Source of the DNA: Umbilicaria muhlenbergii
Lineage: Eukaryota > Ascomycota > Lecanoromycetes > Umbilicariales > Umbilicariaceae
Assembly: GCA_000611775.1 (NCBI GenBank)
Contig: KK106981.1
Coordinates: 4,652,927-4,716,926 of the forward strand
Length of the DNA stretch: 64,000 nt
Direction: 5' to 3'
Below the pieces are notes generated by a model. That model saw only the letters and a list, made by a program, of their open reading frames with translations, did not search any database and had not been told where the DNA came from. The stretch's first letter is position 1. Each line of letters opens with the position of its first letter. Positions 1-11,658 of the stretch are shown piece after piece. Made by a program: the position numbers and the translations under genes.

Positions 1-669
1 GCTCTTCCGTTGCAGTATGCCTGCCGCAACGGTAGTTGATTCCGGATCCCCTGGCGGAAAAACCCAGACACTGAGCAACGGCGTAGAAAGGTGTCGAAAC
101 GACGGGGAAGGATCTTTTGAACTGCTCTAAACCCCCTGTCAGCTTCCTAAGTTATCTGAATGCATACAGTGTTTACAGCATCCGGTTTCCATGTAATATC
201 GTTTTCCGTTACGAGGTCGATATCTTGCGTTACGGGGTTAGGATTTTGCATTACGCGTGTCGGACAATGCAAATAGGAGAGTGTATGTTCTCCGCTAGGA
301 CGTGGTACCAGTATATACTAACAAGGAACATCAGGCTCAATTTTTGTCTCGTAGAGCAGTAAGCGGACACGATTGTTAGTCACGGCGATGCACGATTGTT
401 AGTCCAGAGTTACGGAATAGGGAGATATAGGACAACATGGTTAGGGTTGTACATGGGTTACTAGGGGGTCACAGGGGGTTTCCGGAGAGTCATAGGGGGT
501 TGTTGTAGGGGGTTGTTGTAGGGGGTTTGTTGTAGGGGGTTGTTGTAGGGTTGATCATGGAATTTCTCACGTGGTTGGAACTACAACTGCCGTGAAGTCA
601 TGTTAGAGTGCAAATAGTCTAGCCTATTCAACCTTTCTGATATTCGCTATGTGATCGGCTCGCAAGAAC
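1..669. other. Gene-free left end
   Basis: No convincing coding region is visible. The stretch is moderately AT-rich and contains short imperfect repeats, for example two copies of CACGATTGTTAG near 368-402 and several GTTACG words. It ends in a G-rich minisatellite, listed separately. One TTAGGG occurs at about 441 but is isolated, so this is not a telomere. Confidence 0.5.
494..550 (+). repeat. G-rich 13-nt minisatellite
   Basis: About 4.3 tandem copies of a 13-14 nt unit of the form AGGGGGTTGTTGT are seen, with one copy carrying an extra T. The sequence before it (from about 440) has further AGGGGGT runs at looser spacing. The regular runs of five G on one strand could form a quadruplex, which is an inference from base composition. 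Confidence 0.85.
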
Positions 670-1325
670 CTAACTTTCTGGAAGAATTGACCCCTGACCA
701 ACTTGATTTTGTCCATCAAAGATCTGGAAGTTAACTGATCCGTATCCATATTGCTCCATCCAATCTCCCAAAGCCTCGAAAGCCGACTGAAGAACACCCC
801 AGGTGACTTGATGGTTGTTGGCATTCGATATCGTGACTTCCAAACCCTCGTCTGACGGAAATTTATCAAAGGTCCCAGCCGGCATCACCCCATCACCGTG
901 CGTCTCCAAATGCTCCTGTATAATCTCATAGACTTCCGCCAACGTGTCGAGGACAACACTCTGGGCAATTGCGGAGACACCCTTTAACACGATGTACGTG
1001 GCAGAGTCTGGAGCACACCAACGGACGTAGCCGGTGCTGGCGCGGGGGTGGACGCTGGCGAACAGAGCGGGTATGTTGTTACCGCCGGAGCCTACCTTAC
1101 TGGAATATTGGGGCGGACGTTAGTTGCCTAGAGCTCTGCATTCAAAGCTTGACACGTGAATAGGATTGCCACTTACGTTCCGGCTACCGCGTTAGGGAAA
1201 TTTTGGCATTTAGCGGCACTTCGAAGAGATATTGATGAAAACATGTCATCGGCGACTGGTACTGCCGAGCAGAAAGCAGTGGACTCCATCAAAGCCACAA
1301 AGAGTGAGAAAGAAGGAAATCGCAT
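670..1325 (-). CDS. Small predicted secreted protein
   Basis: Two exons, 1325-1177 and 1099-670, are separated by a 77-nt intron with donor GTAAGT, branch CTAAC and acceptor TTCCAG. The product is 192 aa. The N-terminus (MRFPSFSLFVALMESTAFCSA) looks like a signal peptide, with cleavage probably after the SA or AV near residues 21-23. The mature part is rich in acidic residues, has few cysteines, and includes VRWCAPDS and a tail rich in Gly, Gln and Asn. I do not recognise the family; it reads like a small secreted hypothetical of filamentous ascomycetes. The start is the first ATG that supplies a leader and keeps frame across the intron. A role as a secreted factor is inference only. Confidence 0.6.
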
Positions 1326-3129
1326 GATTGATTTGGGAAATAGTAGAAAGGAGATCTAGGACGAAAAGGGTTGAAAGCAAACGTCACAGTAAATGCAAGT
1401 ACTTCAGGGTAAACCAGAGTACAGTGTGTTGTGAAAGGACTTTGTCTAGCGCCAAGGTCTTCTCTTATATCTTATTTCTTGGTTTTGTCACTCAGAAATA
1501 GGCAGATGTGACTCGGGTCGCAATTGTTTTGAACGGTGCGTATAGGAGGTAATTGTCTGGCCACGGTTTTAAAGACAGCTTAAGCAGGGATAAATCCAGT
1601 TGCGGCAATCCCAGCTTGCCAGTGGACCCGCTCTTAGTTAGTAATTTGTATACCCGCTTTCGATCACAAATATGATGCCACGATGCCTATGGCGGTAAGG
1701 TACCGAGCCGCACGAATGGGAGTAGTGCTAGGGTTGGCTTTCCACGTGAAGTGAGTGATGTCTCGAACGAGGTGGAGCCCACTGTGATGTCTAAAGGCAG
1801 TCACTAGTCCGCACAGGGTTATGGTAACAAAGATACTCTTCAATGATATGATCGTATATTGTAGCGCACAACAAAGAATGGCATTGGTAGAGAAAGAGCA
1901 TCAAAACTCTACCCATCAGCAGACAAGACATCATGAACAAGAGTGTCTCTCGTACGGTGATCAATGCCCGACCAATTTCGGTCGAAACGAAAGCAGAGTA
2001 ACCATCGCAAGATACGGCTACTGGTGTTGACATTATGCCGTTCTGAACAGGCCGTCACTAGATCAACGACTTCGTGCCAAGACACATAGCTGGAGCCTCG
2101 AGATTTCAGCACTCTGAAGACGTCAGAGGGAATCAATCGTGGTAATACGGCTTCTGTTTCATTGAAATGCGATATGCGACTTGCCGTAAAGCCAAGCCAT
2201 CTTTGCTCGGGGCAGTGCATACTGCTGGCGACCCGACGAGTCCCACGGCCACCCAGGCGGAAGCCTGATGAAATGACTGAGCCCAGAGCATGCACACAGA
2301 GGACGTCGAAATAGGTTGTGATGGGAGGATATAGGTAGATACTGGGGTTGAGATGAGATGCTCGTGGATGACTGCTGTCTTCTTTGGGAATAGCGGGCGA
2401 GCGGACGCTAGCAAACCACCCCGGACATGCGGCCGGACTCGTCTCCGCCAAGCCGGCCCTCCACCAAAGTCACGATATGTACCAAATCCGACACTTGGAG
2501 ACCTTGCTACAATACGTTCGTTCAACTATACTTCTAGCAGAGTATGGGCGGTGGTCCGAGTCTTGTACAACTTGTTGAGGCCTTGTATTGACATGTGATA
2601 TCGATAGCAGCTAGCAGTCAATGCTAGATCTTTCTCCCCTGTCCCCGCTCTTGGATGCGCCATTTGTGCGTTATCTGAGAGATTTTCGCGGGATTTGCAA
2701 GCATGATGATGTCTTATTATCTTCTGTGTCCCAACCTCCCCCGACCGGCTCTTCTATTGAAATACTTACTTTGCCTGACCTTGTGGACCGCTACCTCGTG
2801 TTATCTTGACGATATCTCTGTTGCAAGAGTCCCGCGAGTTCCACCTGGGAATCCTAGCTCTAGTTCGAGCGAACTCCTAAGGACCACTACCGTGTTTGGC
2901 CTCCTCTCTCGTTTCCTCTTGTCCTTTCCATTACCTAACATACGTGGTGTTAGACTATCCTCAGCTCCACTTTCTGTTTCGGTGGCGGCGGCTATCGTCA
3001 GTCACTTTCCGCATAGCTAGGGTATCGGTTTCCGCAGTGGTATTTGCCCTTTACTGTGGCGCGTAACCTTTCGACGTTGCGATTGCAGCCGAAATCCTGT
3101 ACCGCGCCTGCACACAGGCATCATCAGCC
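1326..3129. other. Gene-poor stretch upstream of the copper ATPase
   Basis: No gene is supported in these 1.8 kb. A 180-codon open frame on the minus strand (1909-2451) has no recognisable family, leader or intron logic. The last few hundred bases before 3130 are pyrimidine-rich on the plus strand, as is common in fungal 5' leaders, and probably hold the promoter and leader of the ATPase gene. Confidence 0.45.
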
Positions 3130-6100
3130 ATGGATTCATCCGCGGACTACGATGCGATAGGTCACACCGATTCCACGCTTCCCAGTCGGCGACTATCCGT
3201 TGCCAACTCAGTACTTGCATCGCAAGTACCTTTGGCGGTCATGACTATACATAACGAGGATGCTTTGACTACTACCATCCTCATCCGCAATATCCATTGC
3301 GCGTCTTGTGTGTCCTACATACAAGAGGTTCTCTGCAATGTCGGTGGGGCAATCTATGAGGTAGATACCGGCGTCCTGTCCCAAACAACCCGGGTCGTCC
3401 ACCAGGACTCGGTATCTGCTACGCAAGTTTGTCTATACCTATCTGATGCCGGCTTTGAAGTCTACAGCGCTGTGACAATGGACAGTCGTGGCAAGAAGAT
3501 GCAGGAACTGGAGTTCGCGGGTACGTCCGAGACTTGGCTAGAGATGGCCACCAATAATCCAAGGTTGCCTCAAGCCGGTTCAAGCACCAACAGATCTACT
3601 TCGTGTCTCGAGCTACGAGGAATGAGCAAGAGGAACAAACATGTACAGAGTTGTTTGGCGTGCCAGAAGGATGAGATACATTTGTTCGAAAAGGGTGTCA
3701 GACCTACAATGAATGACGCGAGTGATGGGGAGGAAACCAGTGCAAGGTCTTGCTGTTCGACAGTTGACGTACCGGAAGAGAAGGCAACGGTGGGCGATCA
3801 TGTTGTGGACGTGGACCCGGATCATTCTGTATACCAGGCAGCCCTTAGCATCGGTGGGATGACTTGCGCATCGTGTACACGTGCTATCACCAACGGACTT
3901 AGGGAACTGCCTTTCGTGGATACTATTAATGTTACGCTTATGACCAATAGTGCCCATGTGACCTTCGCAGGACGAGACAATCTCGACGCTATCCTCGAGA
4001 AGGTAGACGACTTAGGCTACGATTGCACCTTAGAGAGCTGTGCCGCCGTTGGTCCACCGAAGCAGAATGAGCTCACGAACATCATGGGGAATCGGAGGAC
4101 GGCGATGTTACGGATAGAAGGGATGTACTGCGAGCATTGTCCGCCACGAATCGTGGACTGCATCAAGTCGGAATTTGGTAGTTCTATTACTATCGAAAAG
4201 TTACCAACCATGAAGGAGCCGATAATCACTCTAACCTACACACCGCAGGCTCCAACATTTACCATCAGAAGCATCATCACAGTCATAAATAGTCTTAATG
4301 ATTCTTTCTCTACGGTTTTCTACCACCCACCGAGTATCGAAGAGCGATCCCATGCCATGCAAGTACACGAACAGCATCGGCTTCTCATGCGCCTCCTTCT
4401 TTCCTTTATCATCGCGATCCCAACATTTCTGATCGGTGTGGTGTGGACAAGTTTGGTCCCAGGCGCGAGTGCAATCAGGATATTCTTTGATCAGCCAATA
4501 TGGTTGGGCCAGGTGACTCGCGCTGAATGGTCACTCTTCATATGTGCGACGCCAGTATACTTGTTTGCAGCGGATGTCTTCCATCTGCGAGCCATTACGG
4601 AGATTCGAGCTCTCTGGAGCAGGAAAAGCAAAGTACCAATCTCAAGACGGTTCTACCGCTTCGGCAGCATGAACCTTTTGATTTCTGCCGGCACTTCTGT
4701 GGCATACATCTCATCCTTGGCTCTTCTCATCGTTGGCGCAACCACGAGCTCAAATAGATCGAGCCATAATAATACATACTTTGATACTGTGGTCTTCCTT
4801 ACGTTTTTCATTCTTATCGGACGGTTTATTGAGGCTTACAGCAAAGCAAAAACTGGCGATGCGGTGTCTATGCTTGGTAAGCTTCGGCCTACTGAAGCTT
4901 TGCTTGTGACGCCAGATAGCTTGGGAGGATTAGCAACCCCAGGTGACGAAGACGTCGGAGCAACTTCGCCAGCGGCTACAACTACAGAAAAGGTTAATGT
5001 GGATTTTCTGGAGGCTGGGGACATCATCTTGGTACCTCATGGGTCGTCTCCGCCGGCAGATGGTGTCGTCCATTCCGGCTCGACGAAGTTCGATGAGAGC
5101 TCGCTGACCGGCGAGTCCCGTGCCGTCGAAAAAGCTCCTGGAGAAAAGGTCTTCGCTGGAACGGTCAACATCGACAACCCTATATCCATGAAAATCACCG
5201 AAGTCCATGGCTCCTCCATGCTAGACCAGATTGTTGCTGTCGTTCGCGAGGGTCAAACGAAGCGTGCGCCTGTCGAACGAGTGGCAGATATTTTGACTGG
5301 TTACTTCGTGCCTATTATTACGCTGCTTGCCATCATAACCTTCATTATCTGGTTCTCGCTTGGCCAGTCTGGGGTCCTCTCCAGGGGTTACCTCATAAGC
5401 CAGCAAGGCGGGTGGGCATTCTGGAGCTTAGAATTTGCGATTGCAGTGTTCGTAGTGGCATGCCCTTGCGGGATTGGTCTCGCCGCACCAACCGCGCTCT
5501 TTGTTGGTGGCGGCTTGGCCGCCAGGAACGGAATTCTGGTTCGAGGTGGCGGAGAAGCCTTTCAGGAAGCCAGCGATCTAGATGCTGTTGTCTTTGACAA
5601 GACGGGTACCTTGACTGAAGGCGGAGATTTAAAGGTCACTGATCACGAAATGCTTGCAGAATGCGAAGATATTGGTATTGTCTGGAGCATCATCAAGGCA
5701 CTTGAAGAGACAAGCTCTCACCCAATCGCGCGGGCGATTCTTCAATTGGCTGTAGCTCAGCTACGCACTGCCATACAAGTCAAGTCCATCACCGAGCATC
5801 CGGGCCTCGGTCTACAGGGGACATTCACGTTCCAGAACTCGTCCGCCAGTGCAGACAAGGCAGAGATGATAACCTATGAAGCAGCTCTAGGATCCGAATC
5901 TTTCCTATCGACTCTAGGTCCCACACCGCCAGCCATAACATATTTCACAACCCAAACCCTCTCAACCTGGAAATCCCACTCGAAATCCGTCGCTCTACTC
6001 GCTCTCCGCCGCATACCATCCTCACCCACAAGAAGCTCTCGAGTCCCAACTCCCTGGACGCTAACCACCATCCTCGCAACAAGCGACCCCATCCGCCCCT

Positions 6101-6783
6101 CCGCCACCCACGTGATCGACCGTCTCCTTACCCACCACAACCTCTCCGTCTACATGCTCACAGGAGACAACCCCACCACCGCGCACGCCGTAGCCCAAAC
6201 CCTAGGTATCCCCGTCGCCAACGTCATAGCGGGCGTCCTCCCCGCCGAAAAAGCCGCCAAGATGAAATGGCTGCAAGAAAACTGTCCACGACGCTCACGA
6301 CACAACCAACGGTGGCGTAGACATGGCGCGGGAGGGAAGGACGAAAAAGCCAAAGTGGCCTTCGTCGGCGACGGCATCAACGACGCCCCCGCCCTCGCTA
6401 CCGCTACCGTCTCCATCGCCATCGGGTCCGGGTCGGATATAGCGCTCTCGTCCTCGTCATTTATCCTGCTTTCCTCGGATCTCACTTCGCTGCTCACGCT
6501 CCTCGAGCTGTCAAAGCGGGTATTCAGGCGCGTCAAGTTCAATTTCGCGTGGGCGGTGGGGTATAATCTAATCCTCGTGCCGGTGGCGGCGGGGGTGTTG
6601 TTTTGGGTCAATGGGGGTGGGTGGAGATTGGGGCCGGTGTGGGCGAGTGCGGCGATGGCGGCGAGTAGTGTTAGTGTTGTGATGAGTTCTTTGGCGCTGA
6701 GGTGGCGGTGGGGGGGTGTGGTTGCTTGGGCTGGGGGCATCGAATCTACGTTCCCGAGGGATGTGGCGGGCGATGATGTGTAA
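3130..6783 (+). CDS. Copper-transporting P1B-type ATPase
   Basis: This single-exon gene encodes 1217 aa. It is a P-type ATPase that moves Cu(I) across a membrane using ATP. Three heavy-metal-binding domains are visible at the N-terminus, with CxxC centres near residues 57-60 (HCASC), 246-249 (TCASC) and 334-337 (YCEHC). Then come the membrane helices, the actuator TGES (about 660), the CPC ion site in TM6 (778-780), the phosphorylation site DKTGT (D823), the HP dipeptide (864-865), TGDN (about 1011) and GDGIND (about 1080). The last helices contain YN and MAASS, the pair typical of Cu(I) pumps. The family includes the Golgi Ccc2 type and the plasma-membrane detoxifying CrpA type. Extra cysteines between the first two domains (such as RSCCS) and the YCEHC third domain lean towards CrpA, but this is not settled. 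It converges on BRF1 with a 335-bp gap. Confidence 0.95.
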   Translation: MDSSADYDAIGHTDSTLPSRRLSVANSVLASQVPLAVMTIHNEDALTTTILIRNIHCASCVSYIQEVLCNVGGAIYEVDTGVLSQTTRVVHQDSVSATQVCLYLSDAGFEVYSAVTMDSRGKKMQELEFAGTSETWLEMATNNPRLPQAGSSTNRSTSCLELRGMSKRNKHVQSCLACQKDEIHLFEKGVRPTMNDASDGEETSARSCCSTVDVPEEKATVGDHVVDVDPDHSVYQAALSIGGMTCASCTRAITNGLRELPFVDTINVTLMTNSAHVTFAGRDNLDAILEKVDDLGYDCTLESCAAVGPPKQNELTNIMGNRRTAMLRIEGMYCEHCPPRIVDCIKSEFGSSITIEKLPTMKEPIITLTYTPQAPTFTIRSIITVINSLNDSFSTVFYHPPSIEERSHAMQVHEQHRLLMRLLLSFIIAIPTFLIGVVWTSLVPGASAIRIFFDQPIWLGQVTRAEWSLFICATPVYLFAADVFHLRAITEIRALWSRKSKVPISRRFYRFGSMNLLISAGTSVAYISSLALLIVGATTSSNRSSHNNTYFDTVVFLTFFILIGRFIEAYSKAKTGDAVSMLGKLRPTEALLVTPDSLGGLATPGDEDVGATSPAATTTEKVNVDFLEAGDIILVPHGSSPPADGVVHSGSTKFDESSLTGESRAVEKAPGEKVFAGTVNIDNPISMKITEVHGSSMLDQIVAVVREGQTKRAPVERVADILTGYFVPIITLLAIITFIIWFSLGQSGVLSRGYLISQQGGWAFWSLEFAIAVFVVACPCGIGLAAPTALFVGGGLAARNGILVRGGGEAFQEASDLDAVVFDKTGTLTEGGDLKVTDHEMLAECEDIGIVWSIIKALEETSSHPIARAILQLAVAQLRTAIQVKSITEHPGLGLQGTFTFQNSSASADKAEMITYEAALGSESFLSTLGPTPPAITYFTTQTLSTWKSHSKSVALLALRRIPSSPTRSSRVPTPWTLTTILATSDPIRPSATHVIDRLLTHHNLSVYMLTGDNPTTAHAVAQTLGIPVANVIAGVLPAEKAAKMKWLQENCPRRSRHNQRWRRHGAGGKDEKAKVAFVGDGINDAPALATATVSIAIGSGSDIALSSSSFILLSSDLTSLLTLLELSKRVFRRVKFNFAWAVGYNLILVPVAAGVLFWVNGGGWRLGPVWASAAMAASSVSVVMSSLALRWRWGGVVAWAGGIESTFPRDVAGDDV

Positions 6784-7118
6784 GAAGGATGGATCTCGGT
6801 GGTTTAAGAAGCAGCGGATGAAAATGAAGGCCGTATATGAATGGCTATTTGTGAATGCATACCGGATAGATCGAAGCAAGCACTAATCGCGTCAGTGAAC
6901 GCAGCGGTGGATGACCTGCAAGCCGTGAATGGCGTCAACGAAGCCAGCGGACGAACCGGAAATGGTTGTGAATAGCTTCAATTAGCTATTGTCTTGCGAA
7001 GCAAATAGCCAGTACGTCCAAAAGCAAGCGCATCAAGCGCCTCCAAAAAACCAAAATGTTCTGGGGAAGCGCTGAAGCCCTTCCATACCCGCCTTCACCA
7101 ATCCCCTTCACCATCTCC
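6784..7118. other. Convergent 3' spacer (copper ATPase / BRF1)
   Basis: These 335 bases lie between two converging stop codons. They should hold both 3' untranslated regions. I see no other feature. Confidence 0.5.
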
Positions 7119-9407
7119 CTACTCCTCCTCCAGCTCGTCGTAATTCTCCTCGTCCGCTACCTCTTCGTCGACCGCCCCGGCCAGCACATCCAACTCGACG
7201 CCCTCATCAACATAGTCATCCGCATCGTCCTCGTCACCTTCACCTTCAACTTCCTCCGTCGCCGCCACCGCAATCTCCTTCTGGCCCGATGTCGTAGGCG
7301 TCTGCGGCGCACTCCCCGCCTCACTTCCCCCGCCGCTAGCAGTCGAACCACTGGTACTCGGCTGATACAGATTCTTCAATTTCTCGTAATTGATTTTCTT
7401 ACTGTAACTTCTCTTCTGCATCATCTTCATGGTAGCCTCAGCGGGCGAACTGGCGATGCTCCCGTTCTCGCCATCTTCGTAGGTAGACAGATCACCCATC
7501 CGCGTGCGTCTTCTCTTGCGCTTGACGATCGGGCGCGCGGTGCCGTTCTCCTCGGCGAGCTGTTTCTTTATCATCTTGGCTTGTTGGGCCCGGAGGTATT
7601 CGGCATTCTCGTGTACCCAGATACGTTCCTTGATCTCGACTTCGGCTTCTGTGAGCAGGCAGTCACGGACTTCGGGGTCGTCTGCAAACTCCTCCTCTGG
7701 GATGATCTCGGAGTCGGGGATGTTGCGTTTTTCAGGAGCTGATGCTGTCGAAGACGCTGTTTCGGTCGAACCGAGAGCTTGTGTAGGAGGTGGAGTCACC
7801 TCAGTGGACTCGAGGGCTTGATGAAGTGCGTTCGCGTGTTCGATAGTAGCAGGATCGCATAGTAGTTGAGAGATGTCAGATTCGAGATTATTTTCATCGA
7901 TGACCTGACTAGCTGGTGGGGTTTCTGGCTTCTTAGCCTTGCCTGGCGGTCGGCCACGTTTCCGCTTTGCCGGTGGTTCTTCGCCTTGTGATCCTGAATT
8001 GCTTGGCTCGGGTGTCTGGGAGGTTTCAATTTCGGAAAGTCGTTGGGCGGCGACATCAAGTAGTCGTGGATCGATTGGTATTGGTGGGGGTGGCATTGCT
8101 TCGGCGTCGAGCTGGGCTTGCTGTGTGTTGGCTGGCGTTTCCAGTTGACCGTTTCCGTTAGCCGGGCCCGCAGATGGCGCGGCCTGCATCTCGTGGTCAG
8201 AAGGTTCCTCATCCTCCAAGTTGTTAGTTTTCTGCTTGCGGCGCTTTCTCTTGCCGTCCCTCTGTTCGTAGAATGCTGGTGGATCACAGGCACGTTCGAG
8301 ATCAATGCTTCGGAACTGCTCAACAGTGAGGGCACTACTCTCAGTGTACTTGAACTCATCCAAACGTTTGTGGAGCGTAAGTTCAGTAACTTTGACAACG
8401 TAAACGACCTCGCGAACGGTACGACGGAAGTTGTTCATTCGAGCAGCTAGAATTAAAGCCGCCCCACATATACCAGCTGGCCTACGTCCGGTCGTCATCC
8501 AGTCACGATTCATCCGCTGGACAATCTTAGCAGCTTCGTTGGCGACGCGCATGGTCATGCTACCGAACTCTAGGCGTTGGGCAAAGCGGTAGATGAGATC
8601 CTCCGGATTGATCGAATTCACCAAGAACACATTCCCGCCAAGCCGAAGTTCGTCAAGCAGAGCCTTGTACGTTTGACCGAGTTTGAAAACGTTAACCTGA
8701 TTCTCGTCAGTCTACCTCGACGCCATATTGGGTCCAGGCTCATTGGGAACTTACCATCAGAACATCGGAGAAATCAATGAGCATAGTCTGGTTCATGTCT
8801 TGTCTCCTGCAGGCGATGTAGAGACAGACAGCAGCCACATTCTTCGTTCGCCGCCCCTGGATGAAATTATTGGCAACAGCAAGCCTGAAGATTTGGAAGG
8901 CGTTGTCCTTGATGGAATCGGGAAGATGCAGTGCAGCCGATAGTTGATTGACGTAGCGTTTACCTGAATGATGGAGTCAGTAAACCACGGCCGTCTGTCA
9001 AGAACTGGTATGAGCCTACCATTAGCGTCCGTAATCTCTCTGCTATCTAGTCCACCGGCCCTCTTCAGATTACCACCCATAGAGTTCCTCGCATGACTCT
9101 GATCGGCGCCGACATAACTTCCCTGTACAACCGCCGCTCCGGAAGATGTCTCACCAAAAGTGACTTCGGACACAATGTTAGATTCGCTGACAACGGTACC
9201 GCATCCGCGACAAATATACAGGCCATCTTCCTCGACCACATCTTTTTCTTTACAGTCCCGATTCGGACAAGTCTTCGGCCCTCTCTTCTGTTGCACTTTA
9301 CGGATTGGAGCTTTGGCAGCCTGGGGAGGAGGGCGTGGCTGTGGATTCTTGAGACTATCCAATCTCGGGGGCCGCTGGGGCGCTTGTCTTGGAGCGACTT
9401 TTGACAT
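7119..9407 (-). CDS. BRF1: Transcription factor IIIB subunit BRF1
   Basis: Three exons, 9407-9020, 8963-8755 and 8696-7119, give 724 aa; both introns are under 60 nt. BRF1 is the TFIIB-related part of TFIIIB that recruits RNA polymerase III to tRNA and 5S genes in the nucleus. Visible parts are an N-terminal zinc ribbon (C47, C52, C66, C69; CPNRDC and CRGCG), two cyclin-like repeats (the first crosses both introns through AALHLPDSIKDNAFQIFRLA, the second includes GRRPAGICGAALILAARM), a Ser/Pro-rich linker, and the Brf1-specific TBP-binding block with ERIWVHENAEYLR followed by KRKRRRTRMGD and SYSKKINYEKLKNLY. The tail is very acidic. The chosen ATG is the first giving an uncluttered N-terminus; an in-frame codon run continues upstream without family similarity. 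Confidence 0.95.
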
Positions 9408-10272
9408 GGCCGAGGTAGCAATTGAAGTTTTTGGATCTTTGCGTCTGATGAGGGAGTACTTCGACAAAGAGCAAGGTGCTCGTATTTTTCTCTCCACCAA
9501 TCACTTGACCTACATCCCTATTCTCAATCCTCGAGAAGCACTAGCCCTAAGAGCAACCAGGGTCCTCGATCGTATCTTCTCCGTGCCCGGGCGGAGCTTG
9601 GTGTTGCAGTTGAAGTGAGGTTCGAAGAGAAGGGCGAAAGCGTTGTGGTGCAGGTGCGTGATTTGGTGGGGTATCTGATAAATCTGATAAATCGAGGGGA
9701 TTTTCATTTGACTCATTTCCGCTCGCTTGGCGGGGCACTAAGCAGTACTATGCCTTGAGCTGCCTTGTTCGAATCTCGCTGCAAGCACAATATTCGTCGA
9801 CTAAAAAGCTCAATGCCATCTGGCTTTCTCTGTCCCAATCTTCTAGAAACTTTGCACAGAAAGTGTCAACCATATCATTGGTCTCATTTCGTATCTAAGG
9901 ATACAAATTATGCGTCGAGAGCCTCCTTTGCTTATCAGTCTGCTTCGCACTGTTACTCGGAATTGCTGGGCGGAATACCTTGGAAACGACATGGAAACTA
10001 GTTGTCATTGTTGAGCTACAGCGTCGTCCTATGAGACTCGACGTATTTTATGGGACCAGAGAGAGCCTCGCACTTGCTGTGTTTGCGAAGGCAAGGCAAG
10101 GCAATAAGTGTATCAAGCTTTCCAAGATGCTTGTATTAGATGTCTTAGAACGACAAAGACCGCGTCACTTATCCCACACCTTTTAGTAAGGAAAACCAGT
10201 AACCTCACACCCTGACACACCAGCCCCATCCTAGAGCCCAGATCTATTGACTCCAACATCGACTTTTGCCGA
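9408..10272. other. Intergenic region upstream of BRF1
   Basis: This 865-bp stretch lies between the BRF1 start and the stop of the next minus-strand gene. It should contain the BRF1 promoter and the 3' untranslated region of the neighbour. Short open frames here are unsupported. Confidence 0.45.
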
Positions 10273-10990
10273 TCACTCGTTCTCGGCAGCATCCACTTCC
10301 TCCTCTACTTCGTCCAGATCATCCTCCTTCGGCACAACTCCACCTTTATTCTTCTTTGCCGCAGCAGCCGGACCACCCGACTTGGCCGTCTTCTCGGTCG
10401 AGTTTTCGGCCTCGTCTGATTCTACGTCGTCGTCATCTTCCTCTCCGGGTACGGCCTCGGCGTCCTCCTCGTCTTCCACTTCTTCTTCGTCGTCTTCTAC
10501 TTCCGTTGGGGCGGCTTTTGTAGTGGTCGAAGCCGCAGCAGCGGTCTTGCGCTTCTTGGCGGCCGGAGGAGCTAGAGATTGTGGGTTAGCAGGAGACTAT
10601 TAAGGGAAGTGAAGGCAGTTGTACCCTCGGCTGGCTCAGCTTCTTCGTCTTCTTCGGAGATTTCTTCATCATCTTCGACATCGGAAGCGTCGGACTCTTC
10701 GTATCTGATCAAGGCGATGTCAGCAGGTCTCTCGAACCATCACGACAATGCGCCCGGGTCAGTTTGATTTGTATGGCCGTGCAATGGCTCCCATCGTGGG
10801 ATCCAATCGCATCAAAGCGCAGACTGGGCGCATGAGAGACGACTGTATCACCAGACATGCGCAATGCCATCAAAGGATTGGAAGACGTCAAAGAAAACAA
10901 TGCTTACTCTTCCTCTTCATCACTCTCGTCACTGGGTAGAGCCTGGAGCTCTTCCTCCTCCTCATCCTGCTTTCGCTTGCGTGTAGACAT
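10273..10990 (-). CDS. Acidic, probably nuclear hypothetical protein
   Basis: Three exons, 10990-10908, 10704-10625 and 10571-10273, encode 153 aa; the 203-nt first intron is long for this window. The protein opens with MSTRKRKQ followed by a Glu/Asp-rich stretch, and more than a third of all residues are Asp or Glu. A basic patch (AAKKRKTAAA) in the third exon could be a nuclear signal. No folded domain is evident. Composition suggests a small histone-binding or chromatin-associated acidic protein, but I do not see a defining CHZ motif, so no function is assigned. Splicing restores one continuous acidic frame in all three exons, which supports the gene model. Confidence 0.65.
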
Positions 10991-11658
10991 GTTCGCGACG
11001 TTTAGATGGGTGCAATTAGGAGGATGGATGCGGGGACTTGAGGAGAATGATAATGGTGGGGATGGATGGTGGAGTGGGAGGTGGTGTGGTGAGGTGATGT
11101 CGGAGGAAGCTCGGTGGAAGCGAGGCTGGGGGAGCTGGCAGCTGAGAGCTTCGCGCAGGAAACAGGGACATTTCGTCATTCCACCGCCTCCTCGCTCTCG
11201 GCCAGCAAGGGGGAAATCGACGCTAAGCAAGCGAACCATGTCCATATTTCCGCAATGGGCAGCCGGGCCAGCGCCGGGAACACCAAGGTGGATATCGGGG
11301 ACACGGCTATTCGCCCATTAAGACATGCCGCTGGCTTCTTCGACGGAACATTTCTGGCGCATGGAGAGCTACTTGGGTACTTGCACAATGTTGATGCTAG
11401 CGAGGCCAATCCCACGGCGTGTGGAGGCGGACATCAAGCCGTCACCACCTCAGATCTCTCCCGGCGCATACATGCGGAGTACTGCGATCCGCGGCCCTGC
11501 GCATATTAGCAAATGCAGTTATGTTTATCTTTCCGCAGCGAATGAGCTGTTGCGTCGCTCGGCAGAGCTTGCATTGGGTCGGGACTGTCCCTTATGTGGT
11601 ATCACAAAGGGGCTAAACTGCAAATGATGTCTAGCTAAAGCCACCGGGTGTGTTGTAA
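10991..11658. other. Intergenic region, acidic-protein promoter side
   Basis: These 668 bases separate two minus-strand genes and should hold the promoter of the acidic protein and the 3' end of the ChAPs gene. The plus-strand open frames here have no family features. Confidence 0.4.

Noticed and set aside
441-446. TTAGGG next to the G-rich repeat, as a telomere sign
   Set aside because: Only one copy occurs, and the following repeat has a different unit.
1909-2451. 180-codon minus-strand frame
   Set aside because: No leader, no domain and no supporting splice structure; overlapping frames on both strands are equally open.
7056-7742. 228-codon plus-strand frame, Leu/Arg-rich
   Set aside because: It is antisense to the acidic tail and TBP-binding block of BRF1.
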